From: Lelliottia wanjuensis
GTDB taxonomy: Bacteria; Pseudomonadota; Gammaproteobacteria; Enterobacterales; Enterobacteriaceae
Reading direction: 5' to 3'
DNA: 64,000 nt
Assembly (NCBI RefSeq): GCF_030238365.1
Contig: NZ_JASSOT010000048.1
Location: 1 to 64,000, forward strand
A model generated the notes under the pieces. It did no database searches, was not told the DNA's origin, and saw only the letters and a list, made by a program, of their open reading frames with translations. This document shows, in pieces, positions 38,460 through 47,313 of the stretch. The position numbers and the translations under genes were made by a program. Position 1 is the stretch's first letter. Every line of letters begins with the position of its first letter.

Positions 38460-38466
38460 AAACCCA

Positions 38467-39789
38467 TCACAACGACTGATGCTTCGTCTCATGCGTCAAC
38501 AACAACGCAATCAGCGTCAACCCTGCCATCGCTGCCAGATACACGCCCACATAGAACAGACCATAATTCGCCTGTAACCAGGTGGCGATATACGGCGCCA
38601 CAGACGCACCCAGAATCGACGACACGTTATAGGAGAACGACGCCCCGGTATAACGCACTTCCGTCGGGAACAGCTCCGGCAGCAGCGCCCCCATCGGGCC
38701 AAAGGTCAGGCCCATCAGGCTTAAACCAATCAACAGGTACGCCATCACCAGCGCCGGACTGCCGGAACCCAGCAGCGGCGGGAAGACGAACAGCGCGAAC
38801 AGAATAATCAGCGACGTAATCACGATCATGCTTGAGCGACGGCCAAATCGGTCGGCCAGCAGCCCGGCAATCGGCACCATCACGCCAAACCCAATCACCG
38901 CCATCATCAGCATCCACAGCACTTCGTTACGCGGCAGACCCAAACCCACAGGCGCGGCGGCGGTGCTGAAGGTCATGGAGTAGACCGTCATAATATAAAA
39001 CAGCGTGTAGGTCGCCAGCATGATGAAGGTGCCGAGCACGGTCACGCGAAGATGTTTGGTCAGCAGCGTGCCGAGTGGGATTTTCACCTGCTTCTTCGCC
39101 GCCGCCACTTTGGCGAACACCGGGGTTTCATGCAGGGAAACGCGGACATACAGGCCGATCAGCACCAGCACTGCCGAGAAGATAAACGGAATACGCCAGC
39201 CCCAGCTCATGAACTGCTCGTCGGTCAGGAGCCAGGAGAGCAGCAGGAAGGTGCCGTTGGCGAAGAAGAAGCCAATCGGCGCGCCCAGCTGCGGGAAAGA
39301 GCCGTACAGCGCGCGTTTACGCGGTGGCGCATTCTCTGTCGCCAGCAGCGCCGCGCCGCCCCATTCACCGCCAAGGCCCAGGCCCTGACCAAAACGCGCC
39401 AGCGCCAGCAGCACCGGCGCCAGAATACCGATGGTTTCGTAGGTCGGCAGCAGGCCGATCGCCACGGTGGAAATCCCCATCGTCAGCAGCGACGCCACCA
39501 GAGTGACTTTGCGCCCGACGCGATCGCCAAAGTGACCGAACACCGCTGAACCAATCGGACGGGCAATAAAGGCGATGGCGAAGGTGGCCAGCGACTGAAG
39601 CGTTGCCGCCGTCGGGTCGCCCTGCGGGAAGAAGATATGCGGAAAGACGATGACCGCGGCGGTGGCGTAAATGTAGAAATCGAAGAATTCGATGGCGGTG
39701 CCAATCAGTGAGGCAACGACGACTTTATTACGCGAGTTGACCGGCGTGCTTTCCGGTTCTGAATCGAGAGTTGTGGCGGTGGCTTGCAT
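38467..39789 (-). CDS. yhjE: MFS transporter YhjE (metabolite:H+ symporter type)
   Basis: A 12-helix major facilitator of 440 residues, the same length as E. coli YhjE, in the ProP/KgtP branch of proton-coupled metabolite uptake. The conserved loop after TM2 reads FGHFGDRVGRK, and the TM4 region reads LARFGQGLGLGGEWGGAAL. Its substrate is unknown. It is separated from yhjD by about 270 bases of AT-rich DNA containing its promoter. Confidence 0.95.
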   Translation of the reverse strand: MQATATTLDSEPESTPVNSRNKVVVASLIGTAIEFFDFYIYATAAVIVFPHIFFPQGDPTAATLQSLATFAIAFIARPIGSAVFGHFGDRVGRKVTLVASLLTMGISTVAIGLLPTYETIGILAPVLLALARFGQGLGLGGEWGGAALLATENAPPRKRALYGSFPQLGAPIGFFFANGTFLLLSWLLTDEQFMSWGWRIPFIFSAVLVLIGLYVRVSLHETPVFAKVAAAKKQVKIPLGTLLTKHLRVTVLGTFIMLATYTLFYIMTVYSMTFSTAAAPVGLGLPRNEVLWMLMMAVIGFGVMVPIAGLLADRFGRRSSMIVITSLIILFALFVFPPLLGSGSPALVMAYLLIGLSLMGLTFGPMGALLPELFPTEVRYTGASFSYNVSSILGASVAPYIATWLQANYGLFYVGVYLAAMAGLTLIALLLTHETKHQSL

Positions 39790-40020
39790 AAAATTTTCTT
39801 ATTGTTTGGTCTGACGAAAGGCCATATTACGCATAGCAAAAGCGACATTTCAATCTGTAACAGGGGCGTGAAGCGGCGAGAAAAGCAGCAAAAAGCGGAT
39901 AATCTTCAGCCTGACGAAAACCCTTCCATGAAATGCTTCACAGAATTTAAATATCAGTCGATAAAACTGGTTTTTGGTTAAATAAAAGTTACAGGCTGGA
40001 TTTATATGCTGAAATGCTGA

Positions 40021-40056
40021 ATCGGGCTGAAATTTTGCATTCTTATTCAGCCCGAT
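40021..40056 (-). terminator. Hairpin after yhjD
   Basis: A perfect 10-bp stem (ATCGGGCTGA / TCAGCCCGAT) with a 16-base AT-rich loop lies just beyond the yhjD stop. No T run follows on the minus strand, so it may be a stabiliser or a weak terminator. Confidence 0.55.
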
Positions 40057-40063
40057 AAGGGGT

Positions 40064-41095
40064 TTAACGGTGGGTTTTGCCCGGCATGCGCGGGTCGTCT
40101 TTGTACTCGGCGGTGGCGATCCAGGCGGCGCAGAACAGCGTCAGGCGGGCGAAGAAGTAGAAGAACGCCATCAGGCCCAGCACCGAGCCGAACGCCGCGC
40201 CGGACGGGGATTTCACCAGCGACGGCAGGGTGTAGGTCATCACGATCTTAATCACTTCAAAGCCGATGGCGGCGATAAAGGTCCCGCGGATCAGCGCTTT
40301 CTTGCGCGGGCGGTGGCGCGGTAAACGCCAGAAAATCCAGAAGAACAGCAGGTAGTTGGCGAAGATTGAAATCGCCAGACCAATCAGCCGCCAGGCGGGT
40401 TTCAGCCACTCGATGTAATCCAGATACAGCGCCGAGATGATCATCTGCTGCGCAGAGCCGGCCACGGACGTGATCGACAGCGTTACCACCAGGGCGACCA
40501 GCAGGCCAATCAGCGACACGAAGTCGCGGAAATACTTAATCCAGATCTTCTCCTGGTCCTGCGGCGTGCGCTCCCAGACGTCGCGCGACTGGGCGCGAAT
40601 CGCCTCGCGCAGGTTCCCCATCCAGTTAATCCCGGAGTAGAGGGCAATCAACAGCCCGACAATCCCTACGGTGGTACGCTGCTGCACGGCGGTGTTGATG
40701 GTGCTTTTGAGCGTGGCGGCCAGCGTCGGGTCGCTGACGTTAATCAGGATCTTGTTGAAAATGTCCTGTAACAGCGTCGGGTGCGAGGCGAGGACAAAAC
40801 CCGCCGCGGCAAAGGACACCATCATAATCGGGATCATCGACAGGAAGGAGAAGTAGGTGATGGCCGCTCCAAACTGGTTGCCCATACGGTCGTTAAAGCG
40901 TTCTGCGGCGCGGATCAGGTGCGCAATCATCGGGCGGCGCTGAATCTTCTGCGCCGTTCCGGTGACGGTTTCCAGCGCTTTGGTGGCCTTGCTGGATGAG
41001 GGATTTTTTTCCGGCTCTGCTTCCATCTTCTTGATGGGGTCGTACTCCAGTTCCTGAGTGGGTCGTTGCGGGTTGTTTTCCGGCGTCACGCGCAT
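40064..41095 (-). CDS. yhjD: YihY/BrkB-family inner-membrane protein YhjD
   Basis: A 343-residue protein with a charged cytosolic N-terminus (about 1-60, rich in Glu and Pro) and about six membrane helices, homologous to E. coli YhjD. E. coli YhjD came to notice through suppressor mutations that allow survival without Kdo, suggesting a role in lipid A-precursor or lipid flipping; this is not proven. The family core includes FGAAITYFSFLSMIPIMM near 75-92. Gene order yhjE-yhjD-yhjC is as in E. coli. Confidence 0.93.
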   Translation of the reverse strand: MRVTPENNPQRPTQELEYDPIKKMEAEPEKNPSSSKATKALETVTGTAQKIQRRPMIAHLIRAAERFNDRMGNQFGAAITYFSFLSMIPIMMVSFAAAGFVLASHPTLLQDIFNKILINVSDPTLAATLKSTINTAVQQRTTVGIVGLLIALYSGINWMGNLREAIRAQSRDVWERTPQDQEKIWIKYFRDFVSLIGLLVALVVTLSITSVAGSAQQMIISALYLDYIEWLKPAWRLIGLAISIFANYLLFFWIFWRLPRHRPRKKALIRGTFIAAIGFEVIKIVMTYTLPSLVKSPSGAAFGSVLGLMAFFYFFARLTLFCAAWIATAEYKDDPRMPGKTHR

Positions 41096-41141
41096 TTTCC
41101 TTTTTTCGTTTGGCGGGAATTTACTGAATTATAGACTGCGA

Positions 41142-42041
41142 CTAGTCAACGTAGGCTTTCATTATCGTCGTTAGCCACTCCATGAACAGATGAACGCGGC
41201 GCGAAAGGTTGCGCCGATGCGGGTAAATCAGGGAAACCGGCATCGGTTCGGCGCGGTATTGCGGCAGGATCTCGACCATTTTTTTGGCCTTGATCGCCTC
41301 ACGCACGCCCACGCGCGGAACCTGAATAATCCCAAGCCCAGCCAGGCACGCCGCGTGATAGGTTTCGGTGCTGTTGACCGTCAAAATGCCGCCGGTTTTC
41401 ACCCACTGGGTGGTATCGCCGTTATAAAACTCGAACCCCTGCGGACGCGTGCCCAGATTCAGGGCGTAGTGAATCACCGCGTGAGAGGCCAGATCGTCCA
41501 GATTCTCCGGGTAGCCAAAACGCGCCAGATAATCAGGGCTGACGCAGTTGATGATCGACAGTTTGCCGAGCGAGCGGGCGATTAACCCCGAATCCTTCAG
41601 CGTGCCGACGCGCACCACGCAGTCGAACCCTTCGCGTATCACATCGACCATCCGGTCGCTGCTGCTCAGTTCCAGCTCAATGCCGGGGTACTGCTGCAAA
41701 AAGGTGGGCAGTTTCGGGATGACTAAATTTCGCGCAACGCCAACGGGCATGTCGACGCGCAATCGTCCGCTGATGCTGGTGGGATCGTGCTGGAAAAGAC
41801 CGTCCAGTTCGTCGAGGTTGGCCAGCAGATCTTTTGCCCGCTCGTAGTAGACCATCCCGTCCTGCGTGAGGCTGACGCGGCGCGTCGTGCGGTGTAACAG
41901 CTGGGTGCCGAGCAGGTTTTCCAGCGCCTGAATCTGGCGCGATACGCTACCTTTAGGAAGTCCTGACGTGTCCGCGGCGCGAGAAAAACTCTCCATTTCC
42001 GCCACGCGGATGAAGAGCTGCATTGCGTGAATTTTATCCAT
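41142..42041 (-). CDS. yhjC: LysR-family regulator YhjC
   Basis: A LysR-type transcription factor of 299 residues, the same length as E. coli YhjC. The N-terminal winged helix-turn-helix covers about 1-60 (MQLFIRVAEMESFSRAADTS ... LPKGSVSRQIQALENLLG), and the rest is a periplasmic-binding-like effector domain. It is divergent from the SDR gene at 42161, with about 120 bases between, the usual arrangement of a LysR regulator and its target. That pairing suggests it controls the oxidoreductase; this is inference. The effector is unknown. Confidence 0.94.
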   Translation of the reverse strand: MDKIHAMQLFIRVAEMESFSRAADTSGLPKGSVSRQIQALENLLGTQLLHRTTRRVSLTQDGMVYYERAKDLLANLDELDGLFQHDPTSISGRLRVDMPVGVARNLVIPKLPTFLQQYPGIELELSSSDRMVDVIREGFDCVVRVGTLKDSGLIARSLGKLSIINCVSPDYLARFGYPENLDDLASHAVIHYALNLGTRPQGFEFYNGDTTQWVKTGGILTVNSTETYHAACLAGLGIIQVPRVGVREAIKAKKMVEILPQYRAEPMPVSLIYPHRRNLSRRVHLFMEWLTTIMKAYVD

Positions 42042-42160
42042 AGGCTGCGCTCATTATTGTTGTCAGTGAAACAGTGAAGCGTTTTCTGCCATCTTTATTG
42101 ATTTTCTATCACCTAATAAGCTCTTACTCAATCGCCATATCAAACGAAACGAGGTTTATC

Positions 42161-42919
42161 ATGAGTGAACGTATTGCATTAGTGACAGGTGGCAGCCGCG
42201 GCTTAGGTAAAAACGCAGCGCTGAAGCTGGCGGCGAAGGGAACCCACATCATCCTGACCTACAACAGCAGCCAGAAAGAAGCGCAGGAAGTGGTGCGCGA
42301 AATTGAATTAAAAGGGGTGAAAGCGGTGGCATTGCAGCTGAACGTCGGGGATACCTCAGCCTTCGAACGTTTTGCCGCTGAAGTGCTCTCCCAGCTTAAG
42401 CATGTCTGGCAGCGTGACACCTTCGATTATTTATTGAACAACGCTGGTACGGGTTTATACGCGCCCTTTGCGGAGACCAGCGAAGCGCAGTTTGACGACG
42501 CGATGAACGTCCATTTCAAAGGCCCGTTCTTCCTGACCCAACGCCTGTTGCCGCTGATCAAAGACGGCGGGCGCATCCTCAACGTCTCCAGCGGACTGGC
42601 GCGTTTTGCTCAGCCGGGCTCCAGTACCTACGCGGCGATGAAAGGGGCGATGGAAGTGCTGACCCGCTATCAGGCCAAAGAGTTAGGCGCGCGTAAAATC
42701 ACCGCCAATATCATCGCGCCGGGCGCGATTGAGACCGATTTTGGCGGCGGACGGGTGCGCGATAATGCGCAGATTAATCAGATGGTGGCGTCGAATACGG
42801 CCCTTGGGCGCGTCGGACTGCCGGATGACATCGGTGACGCCATCGCGGCCCTGCTGAGCGACGAACTGGGCTGGATGAATGCCCAGCGCATCGAAGTGTC
42901 CGGCGGGATGTTCCTGTAA
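42161..42919 (+). CDS. SDR-family NAD(P)-dependent oxidoreductase
   Basis: A classical short-chain dehydrogenase of 252 residues. Features: the nucleotide-binding TGGSRGLG near residue 9, NNAGTG in the middle, the catalytic serine in LNVSSGLARF, and the YxxxK pair in TYAAMKGAMEVL. I start it at MSERIALVTGG, behind CGAGG; a longer in-frame start 29 codons upstream would add a hydrophobic leader atypical of SDRs. Substrate unknown. It is divergent from yhjC and convergent with the acetyltransferase, with only 4 bases between the stops. E. coli K-12 has no SDR at this place. Confidence 0.9.
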   Translation: MSERIALVTGGSRGLGKNAALKLAAKGTHIILTYNSSQKEAQEVVREIELKGVKAVALQLNVGDTSAFERFAAEVLSQLKHVWQRDTFDYLLNNAGTGLYAPFAETSEAQFDDAMNVHFKGPFFLTQRLLPLIKDGGRILNVSSGLARFAQPGSSTYAAMKGAMEVLTRYQAKELGARKITANIIAPGAIETDFGGGRVRDNAQINQMVASNTALGRVGLPDDIGDAIAALLSDELGWMNAQRIEVSGGMFL

Positions 42920-42923
42920 GTTC

Positions 42924-43463
42924 TTAACGGCTTTCAGGCTGATATTCATGCTTTAACAGGCTGAAAATCCAGTCGTTATGCCAGCTATCCGCCAGCCAGT
43001 AGTTTTCCCGCAACTCGCCTTCCAGCACAAAGCCTGCTTTCTCCAGCAGGCCGCGGGAGGCGGCGTTGCCCACCGTCACCGTGGCGGTCAGACGGCGAAT
43101 TCCCCCCTCGTTAAACGCGTAATCACACACGGCGCGTAACGACTCATATCCGTAGCCTTTCCCCTGAGATTCCGCCGCGAAAATAAAGCCCACTTCCGCG
43201 CAGTCATTTTCTCTGTGAATATAACCGGTAGCCCCCAGCGGGGTCTGGGTGGCAGTGTCACGCACAATCAGACACAGCCAATGTGCGCTGCCAGGTTCCC
43301 ACGGTTGTAGACGAGGTTCGAATGCCTCCCGAATGACGGCAATTGGCCGCTTATCGGCGATAAATCGCATCACATCGGGGTGTTGTTGCAGCGACAGGTA
43401 AAACGGCCAGTCCTGTTCCTGTACAGGCGAGCAGGTCAGGCGTGAAGTAGTGAGTACCGGCAT
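42924..43463 (-). CDS. GNAT-family N-acetyltransferase (RimJ/RimL-like)
   Basis: A 179-residue acetyl-CoA-dependent acetyltransferase. The acetyl-CoA motif A reads SQGKGYGYESLRAVCDYAF near residues 115-134, and the later segment NAASRGLLEKAGFVLEGELRENYW is typical of the RimJ/RimL type, which acetylates protein N-termini or small amines. No specific substrate can be named. It is divergent from the HEPN-like membrane protein gene and belongs to the accessory trio between yhjC and treF. Confidence 0.88.
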   Translation of the reverse strand: MPVLTTSRLTCSPVQEQDWPFYLSLQQHPDVMRFIADKRPIAVIREAFEPRLQPWEPGSAHWLCLIVRDTATQTPLGATGYIHRENDCAEVGFIFAAESQGKGYGYESLRAVCDYAFNEGGIRRLTATVTVGNAASRGLLEKAGFVLEGELRENYWLADSWHNDWIFSLLKHEYQPESR

Positions 43464-43607
43464 TCGTTTTCTCCCATAACTATTTTCAATGATTATAGAG
43501 CTGTCACTTTATTTCTCCATAATCTCAGTTATGGTTTAACAGCACAGAAATAAAAGAAAAAATTGCCTTTAAGGCCAGCTTAATCAGCTTTGTAGTACTT
43601 AAGGAAA

Positions 43608-45206
43608 ATGATGACATCGGGTACATCGCACCATATCGGCGAGCAGTTTGAACATTGTATTGGCATTATTCGTCATGCATCCGTGGAGATCTTACTGCTC
43701 CTGGATGTGCACGTCTCTGAGGGGAAAGACCCGCGCTGGTTCCTCGACCAGCTCGATACGGCCCGACTGGCGCTGGGCGGATGGGGACCGGTGGCGAAAC
43801 GGCTGAATCTGAATGACGCCGAAATGTCCGACTTCACGCTGCAATTACGCCTGTTGCAGCAGCGCGTGCCGAAATATGAAAGCGGCCAGGATGTCAGCCA
43901 AAACCAGCTCATCGCTGCGGTGCGTTTCGTCACGGCGCTGGAACATCTTCGTCTGCAGCAGCCCTTGCTGGGCTACAACACCGACCTCGCGCCGGGCAAC
44001 GAATCCCTGCAACTTCAGGCGCATAAGCAGGTACGCGCGCTCGAACTGATGATTAAATCCTTGATCATGCAGGCGTGGCCCGATCCGGTGCGGCTTAATA
44101 ATCACCTCAAAACTCTCTTCAACGCCGACCGCGTCCGCCGCTGGCTGAAGAACAGCGAGCGCAACGATGTGCTGAGCGGCATGATGTTCAGCGAAATGGC
44201 GCAGATGCTGGTGGATAAGAAAGAGTTCAGCCGCTACTACTCGTCGCTGTTTAATGACCGCTCGAATTTAACGCTGCTGGTGGAGCCGCGTAAAACCCTG
44301 CAAACCTTCCTCGATGACATCCGCCAGATCCGCAATATGCTCACCGTGCAGCAGGCGCTGAGCTCGGCGCAAATCCTGCTGCTGGATAACTACTACGCTC
44401 AGATTGCCGGGCCGATCCAGCGGGCGTTTGAAGAAGGGCGCACGCGCATCAACCCGACCGGGCTGATGGCGGTCGACGCCGGCGAGCTGCATAACTTCTG
44501 GGAAAATGCGCAGAAGATGGACCGTCAGACCGGCGGCGATCTGTTTGAAATTCGCGACAGCATTGAAAAACCGACTCAGCGCGCACCGCGCACCCCCGAG
44601 CAGCGCGACCAGCTGATCTCCGGTGCACTGTGGGGTGCGGTGGGGGTGATGGTGCTGGCGATCGTTGCGGGCGGAGTCTGGCTGGTGTTCGGCAGCAGCC
44701 CGCCGTCAGCGGCCGCCGCGCCCAACCCCGAGCCGCCGCAGGTGGCGCAAGAGATGCGTGAAGCCCCGTCCTCGCGGGAAAAACTGACGCGTATGGGAGT
44801 GACCTGGGATGAGAACAACTTCCGCTCGGCCATCGATCGCAATGATACTCGCGCGACGCTGCTGTTTTTAAAGGGCGGAATGGACTGGAAGATGTCCTGG
44901 ACCGAGCAGGCGATGTCAGCCGGATACGATGACGTGCTGGAAGTGTTGATGCGCTACCGCCTGCAAATGGTCGAGCAGAAACCCTGTCGTCGCTTTATTG
45001 CAACCGTGAGCCATGCGATGGCGAACGGCGAACAGCTGACCTCCATACGCAAGCAATATCTGAAGGCGTTCTGTACGGTACCCGCGGTGGTGCAGCGGCA
45101 GAAAAACGAAGCCGATCAGGCGAAGCGCCGAGCCCTGGCGCAGCCGGATGCGAGCACGAAAAAATGGCAATCAATCCAGACCGATATTTATGATGTGATT
45201 CGCTAA
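43608..45206 (+). CDS. Membrane protein of the STY4199 family with a degenerate HEPN-like domain
   Basis: A 532-residue protein resembling what is annotated in Salmonella and Enterobacter as the STY4199 family of HEPN-domain proteins. The first 330 residues are helical and cytosolic. Near 231-265 the pattern TFLDDIRQIRNMLTVQQA resembles the HEPN core, but the RNxxxH catalytic motif reads R242-N243-x-x-x-V247, so the histidine is missing and RNase activity is doubtful. A membrane helix follows at about 337-361, then a Pro/Ala linker, and a small ankyrin-like C-terminal part (IDRNDTRATLLFLKGGMD). The second ATG (43611) has better Shine-Dalgarno spacing from AAGGA. Function unknown. Confidence 0.85.
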   Translation: MMTSGTSHHIGEQFEHCIGIIRHASVEILLLLDVHVSEGKDPRWFLDQLDTARLALGGWGPVAKRLNLNDAEMSDFTLQLRLLQQRVPKYESGQDVSQNQLIAAVRFVTALEHLRLQQPLLGYNTDLAPGNESLQLQAHKQVRALELMIKSLIMQAWPDPVRLNNHLKTLFNADRVRRWLKNSERNDVLSGMMFSEMAQMLVDKKEFSRYYSSLFNDRSNLTLLVEPRKTLQTFLDDIRQIRNMLTVQQALSSAQILLLDNYYAQIAGPIQRAFEEGRTRINPTGLMAVDAGELHNFWENAQKMDRQTGGDLFEIRDSIEKPTQRAPRTPEQRDQLISGALWGAVGVMVLAIVAGGVWLVFGSSPPSAAAAPNPEPPQVAQEMREAPSSREKLTRMGVTWDENNFRSAIDRNDTRATLLFLKGGMDWKMSWTEQAMSAGYDDVLEVLMRYRLQMVEQKPCRRFIATVSHAMANGEQLTSIRKQYLKAFCTVPAVVQRQKNEADQAKRRALAQPDASTKKWQSIQTDIYDVIR

Positions 45207-45218
45207 TCTCCACCACCT

Positions 45219-45359
45219 TGTAGGCCGGGTAAGGCGAAGCCGCCACCCGGCTTTTTTATGCACCGAAGCCAGAAATTGCCCGATGGCGCTGCGCTTATCG
45301 GGCCTACGGGTTAGGGCTCAGCCTTTGTAGGCCGGGTAAGGCGCAGCCGCCACCCGGCT
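45219..45359. repeat. Three REP units with a 107-bp tandem duplication
   Basis: REP units lie at 45219-45252, 45278-45308 (inverted) and 45325-45359 between the convergent STY4199-family gene and treF. The first and third units, together with the following 16-base GCACCGAAGCCAGAAA (45260-45275 and 45367-45382), recur at exactly 107-base spacing. The array therefore grew by tandem duplication of one REP plus its flanking unique sequence. Confidence 0.92.
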
Positions 45360-45385
45360 TATTTCAGCACCGAAGCCAGAAACCG

Positions 45386-47035
45386 CTAAGGTTCTCCGTA
45401 CAGCCCAATCAGCCGTCGCACGACGCCGTTGGTCCAGCCAAAACCATCCTGCAACGGATACTCGCCACCGCCGCCTTCGCGCGGCGTGCCGCTGGCGATA
45501 TGGTACTTCTCAATCAGCTTGTGGTGCGTTTTGTAGAAGTGGTTCACCGTCTGCAGCCAGCTCCAGGCGATCTCATCTCCCAGCGAGTCATTGCCGTACT
45601 GTTTGAACCCCTGAATCGCCATCCACTGTAGCGGCGCCCAGCCGTTCGGTTTGTCCCACTGTTCGCCCGTTTCGTGCTCGGTAGCGAGAATGCCGCCCGG
45701 CGTCAGCAGACGGGCTTTCACCGTATCGGCCAGACGGTCGGCCTGTTCGTGAGTCGACATCCCGACGTACAGCGGCACGATGCTGGCAGCAGAGAACAGT
45801 CCCATCTCTTCACGACGCCAGTCGTAATCGCGGTAACAGCCGTTTTCGTCGTCCCACAGGAAGCGATTCACGGCGGCGCGGCGGTCGTTGGCTTTCTGGC
45901 GGAAGGTGGTTTCGGTCTCTTTATCGCCTTTTGCGCCGGAGATATTGGCGATAGCGCTTTCCAGCTTGAACAGGAACGCGTTCAAATCGATCGGGATAAA
46001 CTGGGTGGTGCGAATGCTGGCGAGACGCCCGGCATCGCGCAGCCAGCGGGAGGAGTAATCCCAGCCCGACGCCGCGCCCGCGCGCAGATCCCGATAAACT
46101 TCATTCGGCGGACGGCCCGAGTGCTTTGCGGTTTCCACATCTTCAATCCACGACTCGTCGCGCGGTGTGTCGCGGTCGTCCCAGTAGCGGTTGAGCAGCG
46201 AGCCGTCCGGCATGCGTACCACGTGGCGATAGGCCTGATTCAGCACCAGCGACTCGGCACCGTCCATCCAGAAAGCGTACTCCATCAGCAGGTGGTCGAG
46301 ATAACGCTTCGCCCCGCGCACGCCGTCCTCTTCAAACAACTCAACCATCAGGGCAAAGACCGGCGGCTGCGAGCGGCTGAGGTAATAGGTACGGTTCCCG
46401 TTCGGGATGTGCCCGTAGCGCTCGATCATCCACGCAAAATTGTCGGCCATGCACTTGAGCAGATCGTTGCGCCCGCTCTCCGCCAGCCCCAGCATGGTGA
46501 AATAGGAGTCCCAGTAGTAAGTCTCGCTGAAACGCCCGCCGGGCACGATATAGGCCTGCGGCAGCGCCAGCAGGGACGACCACGGAATATGATCCTGCGG
46601 CTCGCGCGTCAGCACCGGCCACAGATTATCGATGTGCTCTTTGAGGGACTGGCTCGGGTCGGAGACGTATTCGGTGGTCAACGATTCCGGCATCCAGAAG
46701 TGGTTTTCGACAAAGCGCTTCAGGTCGAAATCGCGGTGGCGTCGCACCTTGCGATAGCGAATGAGGATGTCGAGCGGGTCCATCTTCGGCGCACAGTCGG
46801 GGAAGGTTTTGCTGTCGGCAAACAGGCGCGTCGACTGGACGTGCTCGAAGAGTTCAAGATAGCGATCGGCCGGGGTGAGCGCGTCAGACGCGGGCAGCCC
46901 CTCAATCATTTCGGGTTCCGGTTCCGCCTCGATCATCTCATCCAGTTTCAACTCGCAGGGATCGGTTTCGTAGCGCAGCTCTTCTGCAATCTCGAACTCG
47001 ACGATATCTGCAGCGTGTAATTTCTGGTTGAACAT
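45386..47035 (-). CDS. treF: Cytoplasmic trehalase TreF
   Basis: A GH37 trehalase that hydrolyses cytosolic trehalose to two glucose molecules, used in E. coli when cells leave osmotic stress. The length, 549 residues, equals E. coli TreF. Both family signatures are present: [15 protein letters not shown] and [13 protein letters not shown]. No signal peptide is seen, which separates it from periplasmic TreA. The N-terminal 45 residues are acidic ([10 protein letters not shown]), as in the E. coli enzyme. In E. coli treF is RpoS-dependent; I did not identify the promoter. Confidence 0.97.
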   Translation of the reverse strand: MFNQKLHAADIVEFEIAEELRYETDPCELKLDEMIEAEPEPEMIEGLPASDALTPADRYLELFEHVQSTRLFADSKTFPDCAPKMDPLDILIRYRKVRRHRDFDLKRFVENHFWMPESLTTEYVSDPSQSLKEHIDNLWPVLTREPQDHIPWSSLLALPQAYIVPGGRFSETYYWDSYFTMLGLAESGRNDLLKCMADNFAWMIERYGHIPNGNRTYYLSRSQPPVFALMVELFEEDGVRGAKRYLDHLLMEYAFWMDGAESLVLNQAYRHVVRMPDGSLLNRYWDDRDTPRDESWIEDVETAKHSGRPPNEVYRDLRAGAASGWDYSSRWLRDAGRLASIRTTQFIPIDLNAFLFKLESAIANISGAKGDKETETTFRQKANDRRAAVNRFLWDDENGCYRDYDWRREEMGLFSAASIVPLYVGMSTHEQADRLADTVKARLLTPGGILATEHETGEQWDKPNGWAPLQWMAIQGFKQYGNDSLGDEIAWSWLQTVNHFYKTHHKLIEKYHIASGTPREGGGGEYPLQDGFGWTNGVVRRLIGLYGEP

Positions 47036-47280
47036 GGTGGTTAGGACCTCCGGTTTGCGTTGTCACACATACGGGTGTTTCCCGGGCATCTACTAAGCTT
47101 AGACACTCGCTTCGGTGTGTGAAGGACGAAGTGTGCGGTAGATCACGTTTTGTGGTTTGGCCTGGTTTGAGCGAACGGGTGGTATCTGCTTGATTCTGCG
47201 TTTTTTATTCGACCGGGTAAACGAGAGAGGCGCTGGAGAAATTCGGAGCATTCGTTTTGCAACGATTTATGAATGGTCAA

Positions 47281-47308
47281 ACAAAATGCCCCTCGGGAGA
47301 GGGGCATT
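47281..47308 (-). terminator. gor terminator
   Basis: On the minus strand a 10-bp stem (AATGCCCCTC / GAGGGGCATT) with a 4-base loop is followed by TTTTGT, starting 6 bases beyond the gor stop. Confidence 0.93.
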
Positions 47309-47313
47309 GGGAA

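Noticed and set aside
45219..45359. Repeat array considered as a possible CRISPR
   Set aside because: The units are REP palindromes in alternating orientation, with only three copies, no regular spacers and no cas genes.
45674..47020. Open frame of 448 codons on the plus strand
   Set aside because: Antisense to treF, which carries both trehalase signatures.
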